Below, one piece after another: positions 37,601 through 44,629 of a DNA stretch of 64,000 bases (positions are counted from its first letter, which is position 1; every line of letters starts with the position of its first letter). Position numbers and translations under genes: made by a program. The notes beneath the pieces were generated by a model, which saw only the letters and a program-made list of their open reading frames with translations, did no database searches and had not been told where the DNA came from. Source of the stretch: an uncultured Kordiimonas sp. (lineage in GTDB: Bacteria > Pseudomonadota > Alphaproteobacteria > Sphingomonadales > Kordiimonadaceae). The stretch spans positions 1,339,275 through 1,403,274 of the forward strand of contig CANLMI010000001.1 in assembly GCA_947492375.1 (NCBI GenBank). The letters are read 5' to 3'.

Positions 37601-40081
37601 GCCGACAAAGGCACCAAACCCGGCCGTAACAAAATTACCAAGTAAGCCAAAGCCACTGAAGTACGCTCCTAGACCTTGACCCGCAACATAGGAACCAACA
37701 GCACCGCCAAGTGAAGCTGCTGCCAATTCCTCAGGGCTGTCGATATTGATAATCTCGTTCGCAAGTGCCGAACCAAAAAAGGAACCGAATGAGCTAAATG
37801 CCCCCTCTGCGATTTGCCCTAGCGAGTCTATATTGGCTATATTGCTAATTGCTTCTCCAAATGAATCTTGGCCAACAATAATATTGTTTGCAATCCCTGT
37901 AATCGCAGTCCCTGCCGTGGTTGATAAGGCTTGTGCGGCAACGCCTTCCACACCAAGCTCTGCAAGCAGCTCTGCAAACAGAAAACCTGAAAGTGCGCTA
38001 ACCGTATTGGTTTGAATAGTAGTATCAAGGTCAGCTAAAACAGTGGATAAAGAGACATCAAGCGCCTGACCATTTGCAAGCAACCCTCCAGTCTCAAATA
38101 AGACACTGCCCGCTGCTCCAAGAAGTGTACCGCCAGCGATTTGAGCGAAAGGATCATCTGGCGAGATTAAGCGCCCAATATGTGTTCCAAAGATTGAACC
38201 AATCTGACCTAGGGATATCGTAGTACCCGAAATATTGACATCAATAGATATAAGACCATCAGGCCCTGTAACTCTAACAACATCTACACCACCAACATTT
38301 GTGGTGTTTGTAATCACTGAATTTGATAAGTCTATTACTAGTTCTTCAGAATTTTCTTCATCAGCACTAACGACTTCATTTCTTAACTCCGCCTCTACTC
38401 GGGCTGGAAGAGACCCATCTTCCTCAAATTGCTGTCGTTCTTCGGGCGTTAAGCGTTCGAAAATATCCTCCAATGCGTTACTCAAAACTGCCTCAACCGC
38501 TTCCCCTGGTTGATCAGTAAGAACTTCATTTAGAGCCTCAGGGTTATCCAGAACTCTATCTATACCAAACTCTAAAGCAAAATCGTTTACATCGATTCCT
38601 ACTGATGAGAAAATATCGCGCAGCAATGTTGAGAAGCTACCATCAACCAACTCGAATAGCCTTAAAGATACATCACCAATATCTTGGTCGGTTCCTCGGA
38701 AAGTAAAATGCTTTTCTAGTTTTGTGTCAAAAGGACGGAAAAAAATTGTTACTTCTTCAACCAAGCCACCGCCAGCACCCACGCCATTTACAATAAAACC
38801 AAACTCAGCAGATTGATCTGGTGATATGCTTGCAATTAAATCCTGTAGACCATCAAGGCGCTCATTAATAAATTCGATACCGTCATTCCCTGTTAGGAAA
38901 AAACTAGCTAAATCACCTGCTTGCTCGGACCCTAGGTATCCAGCACCAACACCAAGCACAAGTAGTGATATAGCAGCTCCAACGCCGCCACCTGTAACTG
39001 CATTCGCCAAGAAAATTTCTGCGAACAATCCAGCACCGGCTCCTGCTGCTGCACCACCACCAAACTCAGCAACAAACTGTATAATGACATCTTGCGCTTC
39101 CTGAAAATCACCCGCATCAATGGCAGCATTTACAGCAGAAGTAACTAATGCAATTTCTAATACATCGCCCAATGGTCCAAGGTATTCACCTGTAGCCTGT
39201 AACCCACGCAAGAATTCCGCTGAATTTGCAAGCCGCGAAAGACTGATATTGAAGTCGCCATCGTCAAGCTGGTCTGCCAATGCCGTTACATTGGTGCCGT
39301 TTGCCTGTATCGCGTCAATATCCGGACTGCCGGTCGATTCAAAAAACTCGGCCTCTACTGCAATGTCCACAATTCTGCCATTAGGCCCTACTTCGGTTGA
39401 TACGCTTGTTAAGGTATTACTGAGTGATTTATCACTAATTCCATTAGACAAGCTGATTAACGCTTCAGATCGAGTAAGGCCAGAATCAACCAACCGATCA
39501 AGTTGCGCATTTAAGGCGTCGACACTGATACCATCAATCGATGTTACATCAGGATTGGTTAATAAGGCATCGAGCTCAACCTCACCGAAAATTCGAATAG
39601 GGCTGGCGTTAGCCGTGATGGTTACGACATTGCCTGAAGCAGAATTAACATAACTATCAGACGCTGCTCCCCAAATACTATCTCGGGCATCAATATAATT
39701 TGGTGAACCTGGTGGAACTTGCGTTGGGTCAGATCCATTTATAGCGTCAAGAAACTCCGGTGAGCCAGGCTCAAACCCGGCTGCTCGAAGTGCGTTCTCA
39801 AGCTCCTGCGATTCTGCAACGGCACCCTCGAATCCTGTCATTCCGATTGTCGCAAGTGTGGTCGTGCCAGATGCTTGGTTGACGCCGGAAGCAATTGCAT
39901 TTGCAACTGCACTCGATCCCGTGTCTCCAAATGGCCCACTGTAGAGGACAACCGTTGCCCCGGCGGGTGGTTCAATATTAGTTTGCCGAACAATATCGGT
40001 AATACTCGCCAAGGTCGCTGTTCCAGAGTCAGCAAGCGCCTGTAACTGTGCTCTAACGTCGGCAAAACTCAATCCAGTCAT
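31631..40081 (-). CDS. Giant RTX (hemolysin-type calcium-binding repeat) secreted protein
   Basis: The protein has 2816 residues and no Sec signal. Residues 1 to about 1130 are non-repetitive, with glycine/alanine-rich hydrophobic stretches (about 340-390 and 630-800) that could insert into membranes, as in pore-forming RTX toxins. From about 1150, nonapeptide GGxGxDxLx repeats begin. Ten modules of roughly 105-170 residues follow, each with a (D)TYxFNxGDGxDxIEDNG motif and a hemolysin-related beta segment ending in EFADGT. A final RTX block and a hydrophobic C-terminus (DFLF) match type I secretion signals. By my reading there are only four lysines (about 218, 454, 457 and 1175) and no cysteine. 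The HlyC-like gene upstream suggests lysine acylation. No HlyB/HlyD/TolC genes are in the window. GGGGA ribosome site. Confidence 0.88.
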   Translation of the reverse strand: MTGLSFADVRAQLQALADSGTATLASITDIVRQTNIEPPAGATVVLYSGPFGDTGSSAVANAIASGVNQASGTTTLATIGMTGFEGAVAESQELENALRAAGFEPGSPEFLDAINGSDPTQVPPGSPNYIDARDSIWGAASDSYVNSASGNVVTITANASPIRIFGEVELDALLTNPDVTSIDGISVDALNAQLDRLVDSGLTRSEALISLSNGISDKSLSNTLTSVSTEVGPNGRIVDIAVEAEFFESTGSPDIDAIQANGTNVTALADQLDDGDFNISLSRLANSAEFLRGLQATGEYLGPLGDVLEIALVTSAVNAAIDAGDFQEAQDVIIQFVAEFGGGAAAGAGAGLFAEIFLANAVTGGGVGAAISLLVLGVGAGYLGSEQAGDLASFFLTGNDGIEFINERLDGLQDLIASISPDQSAEFGFIVNGVGAGGGLVEEVTIFFRPFDTKLEKHFTFRGTDQDIGDVSLRLFELVDGSFSTLLRDIFSSVGIDVNDFALEFGIDRVLDNPEALNEVLTDQPGEAVEAVLSNALEDIFERLTPEERQQFEEDGSLPARVEAELRNEVVSADEENSEELVIDLSNSVITNTTNVGGVDVVRVTGPDGLISIDVNISGTTISLGQIGSIFGTHIGRLISPDDPFAQIAGGTLLGAAGSVLFETGGLLANGQALDVSLSTVLADLDTTIQTNTVSALSGFLFAELLAELGVEGVAAQALSTTAGTAITGIANNIIVGQDSFGEAISNIANIDSLGQIAEGAFSSFGSFFGSALANEIINIDSPEELAAASLGGAVGSYVAGQGLGAYFSGFGLLGNFVTAGFGAFVGTIAFDFAVDVIMGTPESGRSIIYDPATGDFVLGGIFSNDGADENLPDDLAQIALPLLNSITNALEAGGVEILNPEFVNRGAFGQRGSEIAFYTDGENSETITSSDGLEVINAGLQASFSGLELAGGNIYLRRAFYRYLEEAEDAGSFDGNELFAALAVAQDYAVYQQNSEIIDAVSALNPNSVFAAGFIITALQAQELRLDEAFASDFFGGLGGYIDSLRLNFGDVAFDDISVDITDNDSDGAFDDLQISFSAEGLEALTFNDFAETFGFGSFEAVDATTTGTIASDVLILSEAAGAASLSDSPDAVTSNNDSVLSDTGLSLLSDDIFIGNSFANTLDGGIGADFLDGKGGNDTIRGGAGDDIIIGRAGNDVLNGGGDDDYLSGGAGNDDLNGGTGNDTLEGSSIGERDTLDGSAGTDTASYELSSEGVFVDLTSDRFDPTTSDVLIEIENVTGSQGNDYIIGDSLANVLDGQDGNDLLIGGSDNDTIIGGLGNDQLNGDSGNDVYIFNRGDGQDYIDEDGGTDQLILDGYSPDEVTVRRSALNESTSRDESDDLVITFAGTNDQITVLNGLFEGPSAHTIEEIVFSDGTIWTLADIREMVANQTLPADDQTITGTSSDDTLEGGAGDDVLSGFQGDDTYVFNRGDGRDSIEENGDSAQTLVGDTLEINGYSLAEISFERVGRDSDDLVIRFTGSDDQITIHNQLGGFGLTNSFADRIEEIVLDDGTRLNADEISALVLEGEATSGNDVLFGTNINDTLAGGAGNDFLSGSGGTDTYVFARGDGEDVILPNRFGDDDIVVINGYTPDDLSFARLTTERNDLVITFNGTEDRLIIRETLAQSTNPQEIARIEFDNGEVLTLNDIFPLIVEGGQTSGADIINGFASTNDTIEGGLGNDTLSGRGGADTYIFNRGDGEDLIEDNGQAGSIDRLVFSDYDQADVIFAQASSGSATLIITFVGTNDRIEVINGLSDTPNNSAGRDQVEEYQFADGTVLTAAEIRANITTGTDAADTVTGFQSADVITGGAGNDTLIGNDGADTYIFNAGDGQDIIEDNGIGETDRVILSDYTADQTSFAIDPANSSNLIISFEGSSDTITILNTLVNDRDDTVEIIEFADGSTATIEDILAQFVASEATDGDDIINGFVTSDNLEGGLGNDTISGGDGSDTYTFNAGDGQDVIEDNGIGDTDRLRITGYSLDQISFERDIDNSQSLVITFDGSGDQITLVNTLSGTSEDLIEEIIFDDGTVLGPDDINDILAQADAGTDDLITGTTGADTLEGGRGNDTLNGGGNSDTYIFNAGDGQDVIEDNGSRSNDRVVVGYSIDDVVFGRTASTSDDLVLTFNGSDDQITVFNTLNNSSQDIIEQFEFADGTVLSTQDVRDRVLAASVTDGDDNIVGFTTNDRIEGGLGDDTLTGGGGSDTYIFNVGDGSDVVDDNGSRSNDRIVLGYSIDDVIFGRATETSNDLVLNFVNSTDQITVRNALGNSSQDGIEQFEFADGTILSANDIRSRVLEALATEGNDSIVGFISSDTIEAGPGDDTIIGGGGSDTYVFNRGDGEDVIEDNGNNSTDTIEIRGYLPTQVVITRTDPHSDDLLLEFIEGPGSGDEDDFEALATLLFNGELERATDSIVAINALSNSSQDRIERIQFEDGTTLSIADIRARVLAVSATGGDDNFSGFSSADTLVGGRGDDTLSGRGGSDTYEFSVGDGDDVIDDNGFGSTDQLIIHGVNPGAISIQLESMGSNNVVLTFGGGRITLLNNVTNNSADVIERIVFDDGTILTRTDILARLSEGTDIDDQIFGTNAGETFSGGSGNDFIDAGEGDDLLNGGLGDDTLVGNLGDDTLDGGDGIDTADYSFSIRGGVFDLTTGSATIAGETSEAIINIENIIGSAGDDQIMGDDSVNVLEGGMGNDTLTGGAGADIFRFGTGFGNDQITDFEDGIDLLDFSDSGLTFSDLTIAANGSDTTVTDVNGNTIVLLGITTPVTEADFLF

Positions 40082-40096
40082 AGTAAATCCCCAATC

Positions 40097-40555
40097 TTAA
40101 ATTGTACGCCCTTTCGGCGCCTCATCCGGTGTGAAATAAAAGTCATAATGCGAAATCTTGTGAATATCTTTGCGATATTCTCGAGCCATAAAAGCCTCAA
40201 CAATGACCTGTTTGGCTTCGTCGGCACTGTAGCCATCTATAAAGTCAGCAAAGTCAAAAACGGGGCTGGTTTTAGGGCCACCCATAGGATTGGCAAATTT
40301 TACAATCCGTCCAATATTATAACTACATATCCATTCGATCTTTGCAGGAAGCTGTCGTTTTTCTTCCATCGTTAACTCAATATCTGAAATTTTCATGCGA
40401 CAGTATTCATAAAAAACTTGCTCTGAAACCATTTCATCAGGCTTGCCTACACGGTGAAATTGGAAATGCTTATCGCTGCCGCTATATGATCCTAGCCAAA
40501 GCTCAAGATCCCTATCCGTATCAAAAACTCGATTTTCATTGTAAATGAATGGCAT
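40097..40555 (-). CDS. Small cytoplasmic protein of the RTX locus, paralogue B
   Basis: The ATG at 40555 (MPFIYNENRV) has a GGGGAGAAG ribosome site and aligns with the start of its paralogue, so I prefer it to an upstream frame extension. About 152 residues, no signal peptide or membrane segment. It shares with the neighbour at 40572 the blocks FHRVGKPD, MKISDIELT, ICSYNIG, FIDGYS and KISHYDFYFTPDEAP. The conserved SHYDFYF and FIDGY blocks do not match a family I recognise. It lies 15 bp before the RTX gene. It could be a secretion chaperone, an immunity protein or an activation partner; the sequence does not decide. Confidence 0.75.
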   Translation of the reverse strand: MPFIYNENRVFDTDRDLELWLGSYSGSDKHFQFHRVGKPDEMVSEQVFYEYCRMKISDIELTMEEKRQLPAKIEWICSYNIGRIVKFANPMGGPKTSPVFDFADFIDGYSADEAKQVIVEAFMAREYRKDIHKISHYDFYFTPDEAPKGRTI

Positions 40556-40571
40556 CTGCTTCTCCCCAATC

Positions 40572-41033
40572 TTAAAATGTACGGTCTTCTGGCGCCCGGT
40601 CTGGCGCAAAATAGAAATCATAATGAGAGACTTTGTGGATTTTACTGCCGCGTTCTCGAGCTATAAAGGCTTCAATAATAATCTGCTTGGTTTCTTCGAG
40701 ACTGTAACCATCAATCATCGTATCAAAATGCAAATTAGTTTGTTCCAATCTACAGCCATCAAGAGCATGATCAAAAACCAACTTGCCTCCAATTTGATAA
40801 CTGCATATGTAGTCAACAGTATCTGGTAATTCCTGACGCTCAGCCTCTGTTAATGCAATGTCTGATATCTTGAAACGATATGCACCATATACGACCCTTT
40901 GAGAACATAGATCATCCGGGTCACCTACCCGGTGAAACCAGAATTTTTTCACTCTATCTCTCGACCATGAGGTTTTTAACTCTAGCCCTCTATCATTGTC
41001 GAGAGTTCGGCTATCTTCATGAATGAATGGCAT
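40572..41033 (-). CDS. Small cytoplasmic protein of the RTX locus, paralogue A
   Basis: The ATG at 41033 has GGGGACAAG upstream. About 153 residues. It is a tandem duplicate of the next gene: blocks FHRVGDPD, FKISDIALT, ICSYQIG, MIDGYSLEETKQIIIEAF and KVSHYDFYFAPDRAP are shared in order. The spacer after each copy is also conserved (CCCCAATCTTAAA on the plus strand before both 40572 and 40097), so the duplicated unit included the ribosome site. The function is unknown. Fourth from the end of the five-gene RTX operon. Confidence 0.75.
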   Translation of the reverse strand: MPFIHEDSRTLDNDRGLELKTSWSRDRVKKFWFHRVGDPDDLCSQRVVYGAYRFKISDIALTEAERQELPDTVDYICSYQIGGKLVFDHALDGCRLEQTNLHFDTMIDGYSLEETKQIIIEAFIARERGSKIHKVSHYDFYFAPDRAPEDRTF

Positions 41034-41076
41034 TTTCTTGTCCCCAATATTAAAAATAGTATTGATTTTAAAAAAA

Positions 41077-41496
41077 TTAATCGCGTGTAAAAATTCCAAA
41101 AATGAGTAGTGAAGTAACGAAAGAAATCCACCAATATATTTTGATAATGATATGCATAACCGACCTCTTTTCTACGAAATAGAAAAGAAAAAGACAGATA
41201 ATCCTATCTATTCCAAAGAGTATTATGTAAATGAAGGCGAGCCACCAACTAGTTTTTTCATCTAAAAACCATGCATCGTATACTCTCTCGGGAAGGCTCA
41301 GCATTAGCCAATAAAATGTTGGAACTATAGTGAACGCATAATAGCCAGTTTGCTCCCAATTTTTCTCAATGAAACTTCTGTACCGAACAAAGAAATATCC
41401 CACTGAAACCAGGACTACGTATATAGTTAAGGCCAATAGCCAGGGAATTAGAGGAAATGAATTTAAGAAGTCTTCACTGAATAAAGTTTTGTTCAT
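41077..41496 (-). CDS. Four-helix membrane protein of the RTX locus
   Basis: The protein has 139 residues, with hydrophobic helices at about 16-34, 48-65, 78-105 (split) and 115-135. No known motif is seen. The ATG overlaps the stop codon of the acyltransferase gene (TAATG), which implies coupled translation. In an RTX operon, a small membrane protein could protect the producer from a pore-forming product or help secretion; this is inference from position. Confidence 0.7.
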   Translation of the reverse strand: MNKTLFSEDFLNSFPLIPWLLALTIYVVLVSVGYFFVRYRSFIEKNWEQTGYYAFTIVPTFYWLMLSLPERVYDAWFLDEKTSWWLAFIYIILFGIDRIICLFLFYFVEKRSVMHIIIKIYWWISFVTSLLIFGIFTRD

Positions 41497-42053
41497 TATT
41501 CGCTTCCTACTGTCATGGTGTCACGAACACCCGTTTCTATATTGAACTGGTGATAATGAATTTTATGACCCTTAAGTGTATTCTGGACAAGGTCAGCAAA
41601 CAAAACTTCTTTGAGTTTATTTTTTGGCGTTGCGCCGGGTGCAATGATATCCACAAGCCATAAGGATGCATCATCAGGAATATTTTGCCCGTTTTTCACT
41701 TCTTCAAAAATACTATTTTTATTAGATGTTTTGATTTTGTCTTCAAGATCAAAGCCAGCGCGCCAATCATTAGGGCCAAGCTTACCGTTTTCACCTAATT
41801 TATGAGCTGTTTCGTCTGTCAAGAATGCCCACAAGGCCAAACCAACAGGCTGACTATTCGCATAAAAAACCTTATACTGGCCAAGAACGAGAGGTGGAAA
41901 CAAAAGCCATTCGATATCGCCGATAGATAGTCTTTTATGAAGTTTGCTTTGTGACAAAAGCCATGTCATCTCACCAAGCTTTTGCGAAAATGTATCTTTG
42001 CTCTGATGTGCCTGACTGTTATCATCAGACAATGCGTGATCCGAAACGTTCAC
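41496..42053 (-). CDS. HlyC-like toxin-activating lysine acyltransferase
   Basis: The protein has 185 residues, the family size. The N-terminal third carries the HlyC hallmark LGEMTWLLSQSKLHKRL, whose histidine corresponds to the catalytic His23 of HlyC, then IGDIEWLLFPPLVLGQYK and PVGLALWAFLT. SLWLVDIIAP near residue 145 holds the second conserved acidic residue. These enzymes transfer fatty acids from acyl carrier protein to internal lysines of an RTX protein. Here the likely target is the product of 31631-40081. It is the first gene of the operon, with several palindromes upstream. Confidence 0.88.
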   Translation of the reverse strand: MNVSDHALSDDNSQAHQSKDTFSQKLGEMTWLLSQSKLHKRLSIGDIEWLLFPPLVLGQYKVFYANSQPVGLALWAFLTDETAHKLGENGKLGPNDWRAGFDLEDKIKTSNKNSIFEEVKNGQNIPDDASLWLVDIIAPGATPKNKLKEVLFADLVQNTLKGHKIHYHQFNIETGVRDTMTVGSE

Positions 42054-42081
42054 TTATTCCCCCAACCGAACTAAATTTAAA

Positions 42082-42109
42082 ATCACACTTAACACGTTAA
42101 ATGTGTGAT
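42082..42109. promoter_or_regulatory. Imperfect palindrome before the acyltransferase gene
   Basis: Outer arms ATCACAC and GTGTGAT are perfect, inner arms TTAAC and GTTAA are perfect, and a two-base bulge separates them on one side. It lies 30-55 bp before the ATG of the HlyC-like gene, where a repressor would block the RTX operon. The cognate protein is unknown. Confidence 0.5.
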
Positions 42110-42167
42110 CTTAGTTTTATTAATAAATTATGACGCGATTATGACAAGATTTTGATCGCTTCGAGAT

Positions 42168-42185
42168 TATCACATTTCTGTGATA
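42168..42185. promoter_or_regulatory. 18-bp perfect palindrome in the RTX control region
   Basis: Arms TATCACA and TGTGATA flank TTTC. The inner half-sites resemble inverted CRP/FNR half-sites with a shorter spacer. It is 115 bp upstream of the first gene of the RTX operon. Confidence 0.45.
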
Positions 42186-42327
42186 TATGTTTTATTTCCA
42201 AGACCATCTGGGAACGGCAGTTAGCAAATCTGCGATCATTAGCACCATTTGGTTTAACGTTTTCACTCACCCCTATATATCCTGCGTCAACCTGATGATT
42301 TCTATATCATCGAGAAAATGTTAAATC

Positions 42328-42343
42328 TGTGACTTAGATCACG
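42328..42343. promoter_or_regulatory. CRP-like binding site upstream of the RTX operon
   Basis: TGTGA-CTTAGA-TCACG matches the CRP consensus (TGTGA, six bases, TCACA) at nine of ten positions. It lies 275 bp before the acyltransferase start and 160 bp beyond the end of the nucleotidyltransferase gene. This intergenic region (42054-42503, 450 bp) holds no gene, so these sites most likely serve the RTX operon. Confidence 0.45.
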
Positions 42344-42503
42344 GATTATCAAAACCGACTTCAATTTTTTAACTTAAGCTCAAAGGGCTGGAATGGGGAA
42401 CATTTCAAGCAATACAAAAGACCTCATATGAAATGCATGTGCAGACAAGTATACCTTCAAAATTAGGTTTAAATTAACCCAAACTCAACAAAGTTAATGA
42501 TGC

Positions 42504-43304
42504 TCAAACTACTGGCAGCAATGCTTTAATTGTGCTTTCTGCCTCATAGTGCAAACCCTGCTGCTCTTCTGATTTAGCTTTAGCAACTATATCTCTTAAG
42601 CGAATTACAGCATCCTTTTTCCATTGAGGTGCAAAAAAACCAGCACTTATGTTGCCAACAAATGAATAGAAATAATCACATAATTGCCGACTATTGCTAA
42701 ATGAAAGTAAAAAGAAACCATTCGCAACAATCTCTTGTTCAAGCATAAAGGGTTCAAATGGATAACCAGCTCTGACATTCCAGTATTTCATTACACGCAC
42801 CAGAGGCTTTATTTTGCTTCCATGTTCCCGATTAGCCTCTACAAGTTTTTCGTTAAAGCCTTTTGGGTCCGTCCCAATCCAGTCATTATAATCACTAGCC
42901 TTTGCTGGAATGCTTAGTCCACCAAGCCAGCCTTGAATAGCAGGCACTAATTCAAATCGTATATGATTAAGCTTGAGGACAATTGTTGGATTGGATTGAG
43001 CTATTTCCGAGGTAGTATAGTATTGGTTAACAAAGCGCCTAATACGGTTCAGGTACGTCTGTGGCGTACTGTTATCATCCCTAAAGACAAACATGTAATC
43101 GATATCAGAATTACTATCCATTAATCGCGGCAATATCGTTCCTCTGCTGTACGAGCCAAATAGTATCTGATCTGTCATATCCTTATCAAAATAGCTATTT
43201 GCCCTTGATTGCAAAGTGACTATTGATCGATCTATGTTAGCTCTCTCGCTATCCCGTACATAACCAGCGTTAGCAATCTTATTTAAATGGCTATTTACAG
43301 TCAT
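42504..43304 (-). CDS. SMODS-type (CD-NTase-like) nucleotidyltransferase
   Basis: The ATG at 43304 lies inside the end of the SLATT gene (14-bp overlap); the longer frame to 43367 is just overlap. About 266 residues. The polymerase-beta-type catalytic core is clear: LFGSYSRGT followed by SDIDYMFVF with the two metal-binding aspartates, and a third acidic residue in IRFELVPAI. The C-terminal half is helical, as in SMODS/OAS-like enzymes. CD-NTases make cyclic oligonucleotides on phage infection and trigger a paired effector. The SLATT membrane protein upstream is the expected effector. No HORMA, TRIP13 or ubiquitin-like accessory gene is present, so it would be a minimal CBASS-like unit. Confidence 0.82.
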   Translation of the reverse strand: MTVNSHLNKIANAGYVRDSERANIDRSIVTLQSRANSYFDKDMTDQILFGSYSRGTILPRLMDSNSDIDYMFVFRDDNSTPQTYLNRIRRFVNQYYTTSEIAQSNPTIVLKLNHIRFELVPAIQGWLGGLSIPAKASDYNDWIGTDPKGFNEKLVEANREHGSKIKPLVRVMKYWNVRAGYPFEPFMLEQEIVANGFFLLSFSNSRQLCDYFYSFVGNISAGFFAPQWKKDAVIRLRDIVAKAKSEEQQGLHYEAESTIKALLPVV

Positions 43305-43803
43305 TCTTGTCCTTATCAATTTGATATATTGTACGCCCTTGGTCAATTTCACTCTTTGCACGTTCATAGTCTTTTTGAGTGAATGCCGGTGAGGTTTGGT
43401 TCAGTTCATCACGAGTATTGGCTAATCCCAGTAATTGTTCTTTTGCAGCATCCACATCACTGCATTCGATTAATGTGATTTCGTTAAACATCCTCGCTTG
43501 ATTTCTAAGCTTTAAATACTGCCCACCAACAACCCTGTGAGCCTCTGAGCGTTCAGAAGGCTTTAGGAAAGTGAGTACTGTAATTAACGCAGTCGAGATC
43601 ATTGCAAGTGAACCAGCCACTAAAGGCATCTCATTAAATGCTGACCCTCCAGCAATTGCAGCTATAACTGCTGATGGCATACCAATAAGCATATGATACT
43701 TTGACCAGCGATCAGCAGCATTGAAATGGCTCTTCGCTGAATATATTGTATCTTCCTGAATTCGAAGTGATTCCTCAGATAATTTTTGACTTAATTCACC
43801 CAC
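43291..43803 (-). CDS. SLATT-domain two-helix membrane effector
   Basis: The protein has 170 residues. Two membrane helices (about 39-56 and 62-80) are followed by the conserved SLATT stretch FLKPSERSEAHRVVGGQYLKLRNQARMF and a long helical tail. The long stretch is split by the conserved HR and YLKLRN positions. SLATT proteins are predicted pore-forming effectors associated with SMODS nucleotidyltransferases. The gene overlaps the nucleotidyltransferase gene by 14 bp, so the two are translationally coupled. On receiving the cyclic nucleotide it would open the inner membrane and stop growth; this is family knowledge, not shown here. Confidence 0.8.
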   Translation of the reverse strand: MGELSQKLSEESLRIQEDTIYSAKSHFNAADRWSKYHMLIGMPSAVIAAIAGGSAFNEMPLVAGSLAMISTALITVLTFLKPSERSEAHRVVGGQYLKLRNQARMFNEITLIECSDVDAAKEQLLGLANTRDELNQTSPAFTQKDYERAKSEIDQGRTIYQIDKDKNDCK

Positions 43804-44376
43804 TATAAATCCCTGAAGTCATGATGGTACACATCACCGGTTAAGTCCCTGTCAGAGATGGGGATTCCTAAAGTATTTACAATGTCGTATGTTTATAAAA
43901 TCAATAGTTTTTACGATGTAACTATCTTAGGCTGTTTAGCTCAATTTCAAACTGCCTAATTTGTTGTAAAAAACCAGTCTCCAACTAACTGGCTTATCTC
44001 CTTCGCCAAATTAAATACCGTCAACTTCTTTTTTAATATTGGCAATAAAAGTCAATCCACCTGGAGACCTGCGCCTGAGTCTGTCTTAGCCTTATTATGA
44101 GTTGTGGTTCAGACCTCAAAATCAAGTTTTCTCTTAAAGCCTAACATACTGATAAATATAAAGAATTTATCTTCCTAGTCTGAATTGATTGCGCACCGCA
44201 GCACATTAAATACTTTCATGTGCACACCTATTGGTAGTATTATGGAAATATGACATAGCGTTGGGAGGCGTAAGTGGAGGAGTTAAAAACTCAAAAAATA
44301 ATCGCATGTGATCAGGCACATATCTCACACATTACCCTCTTAGACCTGAATGATTTCTTTAAGTTTTGGGGTGGAT
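43804..44376. other. Intergenic region at the probable left edge of the mobile element
   Basis: These 573 bp separate the minus-strand defence pair from the plus-strand genes that lead to the integrase. No gene, tRNA fragment or clear repeat is seen. If the element is bounded to the left, its end is most likely here. The region also includes the promoter of the gene at 44377. Confidence 0.35.
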
Positions 44377-44616
44377 ATGAAGATCAAAATTCCCGGTGAA
44401 ATGACAGTTCTGGAAATGCGGCAATGCATCATTGAACAGCTCTTTGTGTTGAGCGATGATTTCAACATCAAACATGTACGCGGTATCAACCTCTATGTCA
44501 CGCCAACGGACGGTAAAGGTGGTGAGGTCAAGTGCATTGACAAGGCTGGCAAGGAAGTCACCATCATGGAAAGCGAAGGCGTTCATTTATCGTCAACTGA
44601 TATCTATGGATTATAA
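44377..44616 (+). CDS. Small hypothetical protein upstream of the integrase
   Basis: The ATG at 44377 (MKIKIPGEMTV) has GGGGTGG at proper spacing and is preferred to a start nine codons earlier. It encodes 79 residues, with no signal or membrane segment. An amphipathic helix (LEMRQCIIEQLFVLSDDF) is followed by a beta-rich half (GINLYVTPTDGKG, EVTIMESEG). No family is recognised. The stop is 13 bp before the next gene, so it belongs to the small-gene cluster leading to the integrase. Confidence 0.6.
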   Translation: MKIKIPGEMTVLEMRQCIIEQLFVLSDDFNIKHVRGINLYVTPTDGKGGEVKCIDKAGKEVTIMESEGVHLSSTDIYGL

Positions 44617-44629
44617 TGAATGAGACCCC

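Noticed and set aside
43305..43367. N-terminal extension of the nucleotidyltransferase
   Set aside because: It overlaps the SLATT coding region; the ATG at 43304 gives a normal family-length protein and a short coupling overlap.
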